Positions 52,456-61,597 of a DNA stretch of 64,000 nt are shown piece by piece (position 1 is the stretch's first letter; every line of letters starts with the position of its first letter). Made by a program: the position numbers and the translations under genes. Location: positions 166,594 to 230,593 of the forward strand of contig DASPIW010000005.1 in assembly GCA_035628915.1 (NCBI GenBank), read 5' to 3'. The notes below the pieces were generated by a model. That model did no database searches and was not told where the DNA came from. It was given only the letters and a program-made list of their open reading frames with translations. The DNA is from JARBUG01 sp035628915. GTDB lineage: Bacteria; Bacillota; Sulfobacillia; Symbiobacteriales; Symbiobacteriaceae.

Positions 52456-53880
52456 CTACACCATCGTCTTCACCGTGACTTGCTTGCACTGGTGATTCCA
52501 TTCGATGCGTTCTGTGAGCAGGTGGACCACTTGTTTTCGCTGTGCATACGAAAGGTCTTGCCAGACCTGGAACAACTCGACCGCCCTTCGTACATGATCC
52601 GTTGTCCTAGCGTCGAAGTCGGCTCTAGCGAGCTCAGCCTCCCTGCGGGCAAACGTTTCGGACAGCATGGACTTCTCGGCCCCAATATCAGTTCGCAGGT
52701 CGTTGAAGGTTTCCGCGTCAATTCTGGCCTTACGGTAGTCCTGGCGAATTCGGGCGAGTTCCTGCTCAATCCCCCCCAGTCGGTCCTCCAGGGAAGCCAT
52801 CTCCTGCTTCAGAAGGTCGATTGTGGCCCCGATCCGTTTCGTGACCCTGGAGTGTAGCTCGGTTTCGTTAAGCAGCGGAAGCAGGTGGGATACCACCAAC
52901 TCCTCAAGAACATCCTGGCGAACCGTGAGGCAATCACAATCACGAAACTGAATGTAGCCCGTACAGGCATAGTATCTGTTCTCGTGTTTTCCACTTCGTG
53001 CGACTCGCCCGTTCATTGGGCGGCCGCAGGTCTCACACCAAAGCCGGCCTGACAAGATATACGGCGATTCGCCAGCCATGCGTCGCGGGTGGGACGTGCC
53101 CTTTTGTTGGCGAAGAGACTGCATCTGTTCCCAACGTTCCGCATCAATGATGGCCGGAAAAGCCCCATGGGCGGTAATGTCGCTATAGACGAGCCGCCCT
53201 TTATCGGCGGCATTCGCCAGTATGCGCTGAATGGCCGAGATATGCCAAGGGCCACCCGCCCTGGTTCGAATGCCGGAGGTGTCAAGAGCCCGTTCTATTT
53301 GCCCTACAGTCCGACCGGACAAGTAGTTCTCATATATCCGTCGGACCATAACGGCCTCACTTTCGACAATCACATACTGCTTATTCACGACGGCGTAGCC
53401 GTAGGAAGGGCGGAGACCAGGATTGCGGCCCTGTTCTGCTCGCCGCCTTTTGCCTGACATTGTCCGGTCCCGGATCGTGTTCCGCTCGTGGGCGGCGAAG
53501 ATGGCAGCGATCCCGAAGCCTAACTGGCCGGTGGTCGTCGTCGTATCGATATGGGCCTCCGTGATGGAGACCAGAGACGCTTTCTTGTGCCAGTCCTTCT
53601 CCACCAACTTGTGCGCCAGGTAGGGGGAGCGGGCGAGGCGGTCCAGTTTGTACACGATCACCGTGGAGACGGCGCCCTGTCCGATGGCGTGATTGAGCCG
53701 GTTGAGGGCCGGCCGGCTTTCCTTTGCCCCCGAGATGCCATCGTCGATGATGATGTGTTCCGGTGCGACTGTCCAGCCCTTAGCAGCTGCGTATTTCAAG
53801 CAAGAGTCTCGCTGCACTTCCAGGGTGGTGCCAGTTCCCTGATCTTCCGTAGACCACCGAATGTAGATGGCAGCTTGCAT
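52456..53880 (-). CDS. E4 large serine recombinase
   Basis: 474 residues from the ATG at 53880 (GCAAGAGGTGTGAGCAGA upstream). AAIYIRWSTEDQGTGTTLEV (catalytic Ser10), DDGISGAKESRPAL, VYKLDRLARSPY, a Recombinase domain, zinc ribbon (CETCGRPMNGR...YYAC) and coiled coil. The same length as, and by eye strongly similar to, the E5 enzyme, including the upstream region ACAATAGACAC. Both act on the same spoVR site. Confidence 0.95.
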   Translation of the reverse strand: MQAAIYIRWSTEDQGTGTTLEVQRDSCLKYAAAKGWTVAPEHIIIDDGISGAKESRPALNRLNHAIGQGAVSTVIVYKLDRLARSPYLAHKLVEKDWHKKASLVSITEAHIDTTTTTGQLGFGIAAIFAAHERNTIRDRTMSGKRRRAEQGRNPGLRPSYGYAVVNKQYVIVESEAVMVRRIYENYLSGRTVGQIERALDTSGIRTRAGGPWHISAIQRILANAADKGRLVYSDITAHGAFPAIIDAERWEQMQSLRQQKGTSHPRRMAGESPYILSGRLWCETCGRPMNGRVARSGKHENRYYACTGYIQFRDCDCLTVRQDVLEELVVSHLLPLLNETELHSRVTKRIGATIDLLKQEMASLEDRLGGIEQELARIRQDYRKARIDAETFNDLRTDIGAEKSMLSETFARREAELARADFDARTTDHVRRAVELFQVWQDLSYAQRKQVVHLLTERIEWNHQCKQVTVKTMV

Positions 53881-53926
53881 TCTGCTCACACCTCTTGCTG
53901 CCATTCATATTGCCGTTTTCTGTGTC

Positions 53927-53965
53927 TATTGTCTCGTTGGTCCAGATGAAGAGAGCGGTAGGCAC
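53927..53965. other. Middle attachment site, junction of E4 and E5 (attP-like)
   Basis: TATTGTC (53927), sixteen bases to the core CAGATGAA (53943-53950), then six bases on to CGGTAGGCAC (53956-53965). The left half matches the right end of E5 (63176-63199) and the right half matches the left end of E4, so both sides are element-derived. One base of the core differs (T for C). Confidence 0.8.
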
Positions 53966-53992
53966 GAAACGCAACCCTCACCATAGTTCGGA

Positions 53993-54037
53993 AAAATAGG
54001 ACCAAGGTCCCTACCGCGGGGACCTTGGTCCTATTTT
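53993..54037. terminator. Long inverted repeat at the left end of E5
   Basis: AAAATAGGACCAAGGTCCC and its complement GGGACCTTGGTCCTATTTT around a 7-base loop, 19-bp perfect stem. A close relative (AATAGGACAAAGGTC...) occurs in E2 at 25937-25976. Probably insulates the peptide operon from outside transcription. Confidence 0.7.
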
Positions 54038-54078
54038 ACAATATTATCAATCACTTATAAAAAATCAGAAACATCATC

Positions 54079-54107
54079 TTGACAAACATTGTTCTCTTAG
54101 TGATAAT
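54079..54107 (+). promoter_or_regulatory. Sigma-A-type promoter of the peptide operon
   Basis: TTGACA at 54079-54084, 17 bases, GATAAT at 54102-54107, in an AT-rich stretch directly upstream of the first gene. Confidence 0.75.
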
Positions 54108-54165
54108 AGTCAATACAAATATGACACTTGGCTCAGGAAAACTGCTCTGCAAGGAGGTCGAATCC

Positions 54166-56151
54166 ATGCACCCGACCAGGGTAGGGTTTGTCAACATGCC
54201 GTTTGTGCCGATCCACTGTCCGTCCATCGGACTGGGGCTGCTCAAGGCAGGATTGGCCAAGCGTTCTATTCCGTCCGACGTCTGGTACTTCAACCTCCGC
54301 TTTGCCGAAATGATGGGCGCCAAACCCTATTCGGACATCGTAAGCACCTATCGCGCCCAGGTCATGCTGGGCGAGTACCTGTTCACGCAGGCCCTGTACG
54401 ATCACGAGCCGCGTGACGAGGAGTATATAGACGAAGTGGTGCTGCAAAAGGGGCCCATGAAACGGGCGCTGGAGGTGGCCCAACTGGGCCGTTCCGGCGA
54501 GTTGATGGCCCCCCGTGAGCACGTGGAGCCCTTTCTTGACTGGTGCATGACAGCGGCGCCTTGGGCCGACTACGCTATCGTCGGGTTCACCTCGGTGTTC
54601 CAGCAGCACATCGCATCGCTGGCATTGGCCAAGCGGCTGAAGGAACGGTACCCGCACCTGTTTATCATCTTTGGCGGCGCAAACGTCGAGGGTGACATGG
54701 GCCTGGCCACGCTGGAGAGCTTCCCGTTCGTGGACGCGATATGCTCCGGCGAGGGGGACGAAGTCTTCCCTGCATTCGTGGAGACGTTTCTGCAAACGGG
54801 ACAGCCCCCTGCCCTGCCGGGCCTGGCGCTGCGCCGGCCCCCGGCGGAACAGGGTGATCTGATCGACCTGCCGCTGGCGGGCACCGTGCCGCATACCCCT
54901 GCCATTCACGACATGGACGCCCTCCCGTTCCCTGACTATGACGACTACTTTCAGCAACTGGATGAGGCTAAGTTCGAGCGCATTGATCCGCCACGCGTGC
55001 TGATCGAAACCTCCCGTGGGTGCTGGTGGGGCGAGAAGAACCACTGCGTGTTCTGCGGCCTCAACTCCATGACCATGAAGTTCCGCAGCAAGTCCGCCCA
55101 GCGGGCGCTCGACGAGTTGCTGTACCTGCGTGAACGCTACGGCAAGTACACCAACCTGATCAGTGCCGTGGACAACATCCTGGATATGAAGTACTTCAAG
55201 GACTTCATCCCCGCCCTTAAGGCATTGGAGATCGACATTGAGTTGTTCTACGAAACCAAGGCCAACCTGCGGCGTGACCAGCTGGAAGCCATGCGGGACG
55301 CCGGCATTGCCGCCATTCAGCCGGGCATTGAGAGCCTCGACACCGACATTCTACGGCTGATGCGCAAGGGCGTGTCGGCGCTCCAGAACATTCAGTTGCT
55401 GAAATGGTGCAAGGAACATCGCATTTGGCCTTCGTGGAACTTTCTGTTCGGCTTTGTGGGGGAAACCCCCGCGCAATACGAAGCCATGGCTCGCATGGTG
55501 CCCAGCCTGACCCACCTGCCGCCCTGCGGCGGCTGGGGCCAGATTCGGCTGGACCGCTTCAGCCCCTACTACTATGAAGCCGCCGAAACGGGGCTGGTCG
55601 ACGTCCGACCCTTTGCGGCCTATACCTACCTGTACCCTTCTATGGCAGCCGAGGTCCGCCAGCGGTTCGCCTATTACTTTGACTACAGTTACAGAGAACC
55701 CCACGATGTCACCGCCTATACCGAATCGCTGCGCGACGCCTTGCTCAAATGGCAACAGGACTACATGAAGGGCGCCGACCTGTTCAGCATGGAGGTGGAG
55801 GGCACCGACGGGCTGGTGGTTTTTGACTTCCGCTCGGCCGGCGAACAGCACATGATTCGGCTGTCGCCCGTGCAGCGGTCCTTGTACGAGTTCTGCGATT
55901 CGGTGCGCTCCCGCCAGTCGCTGCTGGTCAGGCTGCAGGAAACGGAAGGGCCGGCCGCAGACCTCCGCGAGTTGGATAGCTTGTTGATGCCCCTGCTGGA
56001 GGACCGGATTCTGCTGTGCATCGATGACCATTACCTCAGCCTTGCGATCCCCGTTGGTACCTACACGCCACGTCTGGCTGCCCTGAAACAGATGGTCGAA
56101 CTAGCGGAGCAAGGCCGTGCTCTGGTAATTGATTCCGCTCCCGTTCGCTAA
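54166..56151 (+). CDS. RiPP-maturation radical SAM enzyme (cobalamin-binding type)
   Basis: 661 residues; AAGGAGGTCGAATCC before the ATG. The N-terminal third is a B12-binding-like domain (FIIFGGANVEGDMGLATLES). The cluster site is Cys286-x7-Cys294-x2-Cys297 (CWWGEKNHCVFC), an enlarged spacing typical of the ribosomal-peptide maturation radical SAM family 1, with FFGFVGET-like FLFGFVGET and LDRFSPYYYE later. These enzymes methylate unactivated carbons or otherwise modify precursor peptides. A candidate precursor follows directly. Confidence 0.88.
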   Translation: MHPTRVGFVNMPFVPIHCPSIGLGLLKAGLAKRSIPSDVWYFNLRFAEMMGAKPYSDIVSTYRAQVMLGEYLFTQALYDHEPRDEEYIDEVVLQKGPMKRALEVAQLGRSGELMAPREHVEPFLDWCMTAAPWADYAIVGFTSVFQQHIASLALAKRLKERYPHLFIIFGGANVEGDMGLATLESFPFVDAICSGEGDEVFPAFVETFLQTGQPPALPGLALRRPPAEQGDLIDLPLAGTVPHTPAIHDMDALPFPDYDDYFQQLDEAKFERIDPPRVLIETSRGCWWGEKNHCVFCGLNSMTMKFRSKSAQRALDELLYLRERYGKYTNLISAVDNILDMKYFKDFIPALKALEIDIELFYETKANLRRDQLEAMRDAGIAAIQPGIESLDTDILRLMRKGVSALQNIQLLKWCKEHRIWPSWNFLFGFVGETPAQYEAMARMVPSLTHLPPCGGWGQIRLDRFSPYYYEAAETGLVDVRPFAAYTYLYPSMAAEVRQRFAYYFDYSYREPHDVTAYTESLRDALLKWQQDYMKGADLFSMEVEGTDGLVVFDFRSAGEQHMIRLSPVQRSLYEFCDSVRSRQSLLVRLQETEGPAADLRELDSLLMPLLEDRILLCIDDHYLSLAIPVGTYTPRLAALKQMVELAEQGRALVIDSAPVR

Positions 56152-56209
56152 TCAGCCCGGAAAACCCGTCCGGGATTGATTGGAAAAATCCCATGGAGGT
56201 GCTGCTGCA

Positions 56210-56374
56210 ATGTCGGAAAAGAAGAGTGTCCAGCTCCGGAAAGACGATGTCCGCGTCGATGACAAGGGGAACCTGGTAATCGCGAACCCCGAGCTCACCA
56301 AGATGATCAAGTCCGAAAAGGTGACTGAGATCAACGAGGTAGACGCTCACAGGGTCACGATTTCCTGGGAGTAG
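56210..56374 (+). CDS. Candidate RiPP precursor peptide
   Basis: 54 residues, no cysteine; GGAGGTGCTGCTGCA before the ATG. A charged leader-like half (SEKKSVQLRKDDVRVDDKGN) and a tail with NEVDAHRVTISWE. It sits between the radical SAM gene and an M16 peptidase gene, the usual place for a precursor. A GC-rich hairpin with GGGGGG/CCCCCC follows (56378-56400). No known precursor family was recognised. The alternative is a small accessory protein. Confidence 0.65.
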   Translation: MSEKKSVQLRKDDVRVDDKGNLVIANPELTKMIKSEKVTEINEVDAHRVTISWE

Positions 56375-56377
56375 CAA

Positions 56378-56402
56378 AAGGGGGGGCTTCCCCCCTTTTC
56401 CT
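56378..56402 (+). terminator. Hairpin after the precursor gene
   Basis: AAAAGGGGGG, loop GCTTC, CCCCCCTTTT. A partial terminator would give more precursor than enzyme transcript. Confidence 0.7.
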
Positions 56403-56424
56403 TCCGAGGAGGTGAACTTCCCAC

Positions 56425-57675
56425 TTGTGGCTGCATAGCGCGGTGTTGGACAACGGACTCAAGGTGCTGGTACAGGACCTGCCCGGCCAGCGTACGGTTA
56501 CCGCTCTGCTCATGTTCAACCGGGGCGCCAAGGACGAAGAGGTCAGTGAGAACGGCATCTCCCACTACGTCGAACATGTCGCCTTCAACACGAGCCACCA
56601 TACAGGCGAGTTGAAGCGGCTTGCCCAGCAGTTACTGACACGTGGCGCTCAGCAGAATGCTGACACCACCAAAGAGTTCACCACCTACTACATGACGGTG
56701 ATGGAAGAGCAGTTGCCGGCAGCCATTCGGATGCTGGGGCTGCTGCTCCAGGAATTCTCGGCCCTGCCACAAGTGGTGGAGAACGAACGGCAGGTCATTC
56801 TGCGTGAGCTGAGCATGCACCATCACTCCGCCAAGCGCATTTTCGACCTGTTTGCAGAATGTCTCTGGGGCACTTATACCCTGGGTCTGCCCGTGATCGG
56901 CCGCGAGGAGACCGTCAGGCGTATTACGGCCGAACAGCTGTCAGCTGTGGTGGAGCGTGACTACACGGCGGACAATGCCGTCCTGGTGGTGCTAGGCAAA
57001 TGCGACCACCGCAGGGTATACGACTTGGCGGACCAGGCATTCAGCCGCTGGCGCCCGTCCGGACAGCGCAAGGGCGAGTACCTGGTCTCACAGACCCCGT
57101 CGATTTTGGTGCACCACGAACCGGGCGCGCAGAATGCCTTGCTGTGTATTGGCGCCCCCGGCGTTCCCCACGGCCACCTGAGTGCCAGCGCACTCGATTT
57201 GCTCAACAGCATTCTGGCGGCTCCCGGTGAAGGCCGCCTGTTCAGGATATTGCGGGAGGAGCGCGGGCTGGTGTACCAGCTTACAGGCCTTTCCACCCAC
57301 TACCGGCACGCGGGCGCCTTTGGGATGGTGACCAATTGCGCCACCCGTGATGTGAAGACAGTGATCCGTTTGATTGTGCAGGAGTTTGACCGGGTACGGC
57401 GCTACGGGGTGACCGAGGAAGAGCTTGAAAGTGCGAAGGCTCGGCTGGCCCTGGAGCGTTACCTGGAGGCCGAGAATGTGATGAGCCTGGCCAAACGCCT
57501 GGCGTCCGCGGCGCTCTTCGGTGAAACCTACACGGTTCAAGATTTGAACCGGCAGATGCAGGCCACGAGCCCCCAGGAGGTGCAGTCGGCCGCTTCCGAA
57601 TACCTGAAGCGCAGGGCGGTCAGTGTGGCCGGCGTGGGCACCATGGAGGAAGAGGAGATTGCGGCCCTGATTTAA
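56425..57675 (+). CDS. M16-family zinc peptidase
   Basis: 416 residues, the size of single M16B peptidases. The inverted zinc motif is His47-Tyr-Val-Glu50-His51 (GISHYVEHVAFN), with the third ligand in VENERQVILREL about 75 residues later. The second half has the M16 C-terminal repeat. TTG start, GAGGAGGTGAACTTCCCAC upstream. In the operon it may remove the leader of the modified peptide, as M16 proteases do in other peptide pathways. Confidence 0.88.
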   Translation: MWLHSAVLDNGLKVLVQDLPGQRTVTALLMFNRGAKDEEVSENGISHYVEHVAFNTSHHTGELKRLAQQLLTRGAQQNADTTKEFTTYYMTVMEEQLPAAIRMLGLLLQEFSALPQVVENERQVILRELSMHHHSAKRIFDLFAECLWGTYTLGLPVIGREETVRRITAEQLSAVVERDYTADNAVLVVLGKCDHRRVYDLADQAFSRWRPSGQRKGEYLVSQTPSILVHHEPGAQNALLCIGAPGVPHGHLSASALDLLNSILAAPGEGRLFRILREERGLVYQLTGLSTHYRHAGAFGMVTNCATRDVKTVIRLIVQEFDRVRRYGVTEEELESAKARLALERYLEAENVMSLAKRLASAALFGETYTVQDLNRQMQATSPQEVQSAASEYLKRRAVSVAGVGTMEEEEIAALI

Positions 57676-57713
57676 CCACACAAACCCATTTGTGGGGGAA
57701 GGGGGAACTTGTC

Positions 57714-58256
57714 ATGGAACACGCTGAAGCTGCCTCGCTGGACGAACTGAGTCAGCCCGAACAGCGGATCCTCATGGCGCTGGACCGCCGGGCGGCCGCC
57801 GTGATGGACATGTCGGCGGAATTGGACCTTTCGCCGGCGGTCCTAACCATGTACCTGCGCCGGCTCCAGTCAGCCAACCTCGTGCAGGTATGCGAACAGC
57901 GCTTTTTGGGCAACCAGGTGCAGAAAGTCTACGGGCTGGTGCCCGGGTCGCGCGTGCTCATACGCGCGAAGGGTGGTGTGGCCACCAAAATGCTCCAGTT
58001 CTGCAGCGTGCTCACGAACGACGTACGTGAGCATATCGACGACAAGGCTCCGCCCGGGAGCTTTACGGCTGGCATGACCATCGTGCGGATTCCCCGCGCG
58101 GCCCTGCCCGAGGTGATGGAGCGAATCAACCAGTTGGTGAACGCCCTGGAAGTGATGGAGGATAAGGAGCACGGCGAGTCGTTCACCATTTCCGTTGCGA
58201 TCTATCCCCGTATCGACTCCCAGGACTCCGGTTCCGAAGGAAGGAGTGAGGCTTAG
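57714..58256 (+). CDS. Winged-helix regulator of the peptide cluster
   Basis: 180 residues from the ATG at 57714 (GGGGGAAGGGGGAACTTGTC upstream). Helix-turn-helix region QPEQRILMALDRRAAAVMDM then LDLSPAVLTMYLRRLQSANL, a MarR/ArsR-like pattern, then a C-terminal domain of unknown type. Its stop overlaps the MFS start. It probably responds to the product or controls export. Confidence 0.7.
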   Translation: MEHAEAASLDELSQPEQRILMALDRRAAAVMDMSAELDLSPAVLTMYLRRLQSANLVQVCEQRFLGNQVQKVYGLVPGSRVLIRAKGGVATKMLQFCSVLTNDVREHIDDKAPPGSFTAGMTIVRIPRAALPEVMERINQLVNALEVMEDKEHGESFTISVAIYPRIDSQDSGSEGRSEA

Positions 58257-59482
58257 TGCTGGCCACCCTGCGGAACCGTTCGTTCGCCCTGCTATGGCTG
58301 GGCCAACTGGTTTCCAGGCTCGGTGACGGCCTCTACGAAATTGCACTGGTCTGGATGGTGTACGAAGGCACTGGCTCTTCCTTCGCCGCCAGCGGTGTGT
58401 TTATTGCGTTTGCCCTGCCCACACTGATCTTCAGCCTGTTTGGTGGGGTTCTGGCCGACCGGATTAACCGCAAGTACATCCTGGTGGGGTGCGACTGGGT
58501 GCGCGGCGTCCTGCTGCTGGCCGCTGCGCTGATTCTGGGCAGCAGCAAGATCAGCACCGTGCAGGCGTATGTCATCACCTTTGTGCTTTCCAGTGTGGCC
58601 CGCTTCTTTGTGCCGGCCTATACTTCCACCGTGCCACAAGTGCTGCCCAAGGGGCAGCTTGCCGCTGCAAGCGCACTCAACAAGCTCTCTGGCATGGCGG
58701 CCGACATTCTCGGCCCCGTTCTGGGCGGCGTGTTGGTGGCCATTATGAGTCCGGCTGCGGTACTGGTGGCCGACGGCCTGACCTTCCTCGTGGCCGGTGT
58801 GCTGACCGCCTTCATCGCGCTGCCGCCGCTGCCGGCCCGTCCGGCGGACGAAGCGGAGAAGCAGACCAGCCTGTGGGCCGATATGCGGGAGGGCATCCGG
58901 GCAGTGGTGGACGACGGGTTGATTGTGTCCCTGGTAACCCTGGTGGCCATTCTAAACCTGCTGCTGTCACCGCTGAACGTGGTCCTGCCGCGGGTGGCTG
59001 AACTGATCGGTACCGGCAGCGCCAGCTTCGGCCTGATGGCCGGCACCCTGGCTGCGGGGTCAGCGATAAGCGCGCTGACCACTCCCCGGCTGCACAAACA
59101 GTACGGAGGCCGCACACTGATTGTGGCGGGCACCCTGCTCATGGCCCTGTCGTTCTTCGGGTTGGCCGCGGCGCCGGGGCTGCTCTGGGCAATTCTGCCG
59201 CTCTTCGTCATGGTGGGCATATGCGTCATGCTGATTCAGATTCCGGCAGTGGTGATTTTGCAAGAGCACGTGCCTAACCACCTGCTCGGACGAGTCGCCT
59301 CCACGCTGGAAATGGTCAGCCAGGCCGCCATTCCCCTTGGCTCCGCAGCGGCGGGCCTGTTTACGGACCAGTTCAACGTCCGCTGGTTCTTCCTTGTGGT
59401 CAGCCTGCTGGTGCTGAGCACGGGCCTATTCTTCCGCAATCAGATGCGCCGTCTGGCTCAGGAGGGTGTCGTACATGGTTAA
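58256..59482 (+). CDS. MFS exporter of the peptide cluster
   Basis: 408 residues with about twelve membrane segments and the MFS loop FSLFGGVLADRINRKYILVG. GTG overlaps the regulator stop by one base; GAAGGAAGGAGTGAG precedes it. It probably exports the modified peptide or confers self-protection. The end overlaps the next gene. Confidence 0.92.
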   Translation: MLATLRNRSFALLWLGQLVSRLGDGLYEIALVWMVYEGTGSSFAASGVFIAFALPTLIFSLFGGVLADRINRKYILVGCDWVRGVLLLAAALILGSSKISTVQAYVITFVLSSVARFFVPAYTSTVPQVLPKGQLAAASALNKLSGMAADILGPVLGGVLVAIMSPAAVLVADGLTFLVAGVLTAFIALPPLPARPADEAEKQTSLWADMREGIRAVVDDGLIVSLVTLVAILNLLLSPLNVVLPRVAELIGTGSASFGLMAGTLAAGSAISALTTPRLHKQYGGRTLIVAGTLLMALSFFGLAAAPGLLWAILPLFVMVGICVMLIQIPAVVILQEHVPNHLLGRVASTLEMVSQAAIPLGSAAAGLFTDQFNVRWFFLVVSLLVLSTGLFFRNQMRRLAQEGVVHG

Positions 59483-61436
59483 CTTGATTCGGGCGCCTTT
59501 CTGGGGCGACGAGTTTGTCGTCCCGCTGGGGCTTGTCTCGCTCGCCTCCGCGGTAGAGCATTCGCATGGTGCTGTGATTACCGACCTCTGCCTTCACCTG
59601 GAGCAGGGCGAGATCACGCTGAGCGAGGAGGGGTACCGGAAGGCCGCCCGAATCATTCTGGCCAAGGGGAAACGGGTGCTGGGCTTCAGCAGCATGTGTA
59701 ACTCCTACCCGGCCGCCATCTGTATCGCCCGCGAGTGTAAGGAACTGGCGCCGGACTCGGTCATCATCTTCGGCGGCCCACAGGCCTCGGTGGTCCACAC
59801 GGCCACCCTCGAGGGCTTCCCGTTCATCGACATCGTCGTGCGTGGCGAAGGCGAGCATACGTTGCCTGAGTTGCTCACGGCCCTTGCCAGGGGAGAGCCC
59901 CTCGATGCGATCATGGGGATTACGTACCGGAAGGGTACAGAGGTTGTCGCCACGATGGGGCGCCCCACGATTGGGGACCTGGATGCGCTGCCGTTTCCGA
60001 ACTTCCGGCTGGTTCCGGAACTGGAGCGCTACTTCGCCGCGCAAGAGGTGAAAGAGGCGGCGATTGAGGCAGGACGAGGATGCCCTTACGCGTGCACCTT
60101 TTGCTCTACCTCGGAGTTCTTCTCCCGCCGCTACCGTATGAAGAGCCCCGACCGTATTCGCGCCGAAATGCGCTGGTTCGCCGAAAACCTGGGCGTGACT
60201 AACTTTACGCTCCACCATGACAACTTTAATGCGGCCACGCCCAAGGTGCTGGAGTTCTGCCAGGTCATGGAGGATGCGGGCGCCTCCTATACGTGGCGCT
60301 GCTCGTCCCGGACGGACAACATTACGGCCGAACTGGCGGAGCGAATGGCACGAGCGGGCTGCCGCAGCATCTTCTTTGGGGTGGAGAGTGGGTCCCCGGC
60401 CGTGCAGCGGCAAATGAACAAGCGGCTGGACGTTTCCACTGCCCGGTCCATGGTGGCCGCTACCCTGCAAAACGGCATTACACCGACCTGTTCTTTTATT
60501 GTGGGCTTCCCGGAGGAGACGGAATCCGACCTGAACATGACGCTGACGCTGGCGCTGGAGTGCCGCCTGCTAGGCACCCCGTCGATTCAACTGCACCCCA
60601 TGAGCCCCCTGCCGGGCACCCCTTTGACGCTGAGCAACCAGTACCCGCTGCAGTTTCGGCCCGAAGCGGTGCGGGTGCACGATGCCAGCCCTGCCGGGGC
60701 GGTCAGTCCAGCTGAAATCGATATGATCCTGAGCTATCCCCGCATATTCAGCAGTTTTTATCTCATCGTACCGGTGCATCTGTCCGTCGATCTGGTTTAC
60801 CTCAGCTCCTCGACGTTAATGCCGCTAATCTGGCACGTGCCGCTCAGCCTGTACTGGTACACGCGGGCGGCACAGGTGGAGTTAACGGAGGTAGCCCGGC
60901 GACTTGGCGCCCACCTGCCCGGCGGGACCCTTTCCTGGACGCCGGAGGCGCTATTTGGAGCGCTGGGCGAGCTGGTTGACGCCGTAGCCCTGCCCTGGCT
61001 GAGTGACCTGCTGCAGTGGGAAACGTGTTGTTACACCCTGAAGCAGGCGCCCCCGGTACGGCCGGCTGTACACGTGCGCAGCCTCACACCTGGCCCGCTT
61101 CAGTGGGCGCCCGGCACCGCCCTGCTCGAAACCAGGTACCGGCTCGACACCGTCATGGTACCGCCCGACGTATTCGCTCCGCAACCCTTGCCCCAGCCGG
61201 CTGCCGCCGTCACGGCATACCTGCTGGTGCGTGACGGCATGACCGTGCGGACGCTCGGGCTGGCGCCCGCGATAGTGCGGGCTGTAAACGAGTACGTGGC
61301 CGCCCCGACAGGGCAACCGGAGCCCGACTTACGGGAGATGCTGTTCTCGCTGCAAAAGGCCGGCATACTGCAGGCGCCCCGGCGGGTGAAGGCTGATTCG
61401 CAGTCGGCACGGATTCGCTCGGGCAAACTGGCATAG
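59475..61436 (+). CDS. Second cobalamin-binding radical SAM enzyme
   Basis: 653 residues; CAGGAGGGTGTCGTAC before the ATG, overlapping the exporter gene by 8 bases. The B12-binding-like domain (DSVIIFGGPQASVVHTATLE) is followed by Cys203-x3-Cys207-x2-Cys210 (CPYACTFC), the standard radical SAM site, and SFIVGFPEET. The C-terminal 150 residues are specific. It is distinct from the first enzyme in cluster spacing, so two different radical steps are likely. Confidence 0.88.
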   Translation: MVNLIRAPFWGDEFVVPLGLVSLASAVEHSHGAVITDLCLHLEQGEITLSEEGYRKAARIILAKGKRVLGFSSMCNSYPAAICIARECKELAPDSVIIFGGPQASVVHTATLEGFPFIDIVVRGEGEHTLPELLTALARGEPLDAIMGITYRKGTEVVATMGRPTIGDLDALPFPNFRLVPELERYFAAQEVKEAAIEAGRGCPYACTFCSTSEFFSRRYRMKSPDRIRAEMRWFAENLGVTNFTLHHDNFNAATPKVLEFCQVMEDAGASYTWRCSSRTDNITAELAERMARAGCRSIFFGVESGSPAVQRQMNKRLDVSTARSMVAATLQNGITPTCSFIVGFPEETESDLNMTLTLALECRLLGTPSIQLHPMSPLPGTPLTLSNQYPLQFRPEAVRVHDASPAGAVSPAEIDMILSYPRIFSSFYLIVPVHLSVDLVYLSSSTLMPLIWHVPLSLYWYTRAAQVELTEVARRLGAHLPGGTLSWTPEALFGALGELVDAVALPWLSDLLQWETCCYTLKQAPPVRPAVHVRSLTPGPLQWAPGTALLETRYRLDTVMVPPDVFAPQPLPQPAAAVTAYLLVRDGMTVRTLGLAPAIVRAVNEYVAAPTGQPEPDLREMLFSLQKAGILQAPRRVKADSQSARIRSGKLA

Positions 61437-61471
61437 ACTGCACCACAAGCATGGTCCAGCGGGCCTGACTT

Positions 61472-61597
61472 ATGGAGACAACGAGAGGCCGGCACACGAG
61501 CGCAGTCACCGTGGTAGTAATCCGACCTGACCGCCCCGATCCCAAGGTGTTGAGTCAGGTGTACCGGATCCTGGCGACAGTTGGTAGAATCGCGTAG
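61472..61597 (+). CDS. Small accessory-type protein of E5
   Basis: 41 residues from an ATG at 61472. The C-terminal part VVVIRPDRPDPKVLSQVYRI then LATVGRIA matches the E4 ORF (52293) in sequence, length and position opposite the recombinase. A weak Shine-Dalgarno site (GCGGGCC) is the one argument against translation. See the E4 entry for the proposed role. Confidence 0.6.
   Translation: METTRGRHTSAVTVVVIRPDRPDPKVLSQVYRILATVGRIA

Larger units (their letters stand above)
50387..53950. mobile_element. Element E4: first of two tandem elements in spoVR
   Basis: 3564 bp between the cores CAGACGAA (50379) and CAGATGAA (53943). The recombinase is at the right end on the minus strand, reading inward. 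Contents otherwise are a broken Ig-like repeat gene and a small 41-residue ORF. Loss of E4 alone would not restore spoVR, because E5 follows. Confidence 0.85.
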
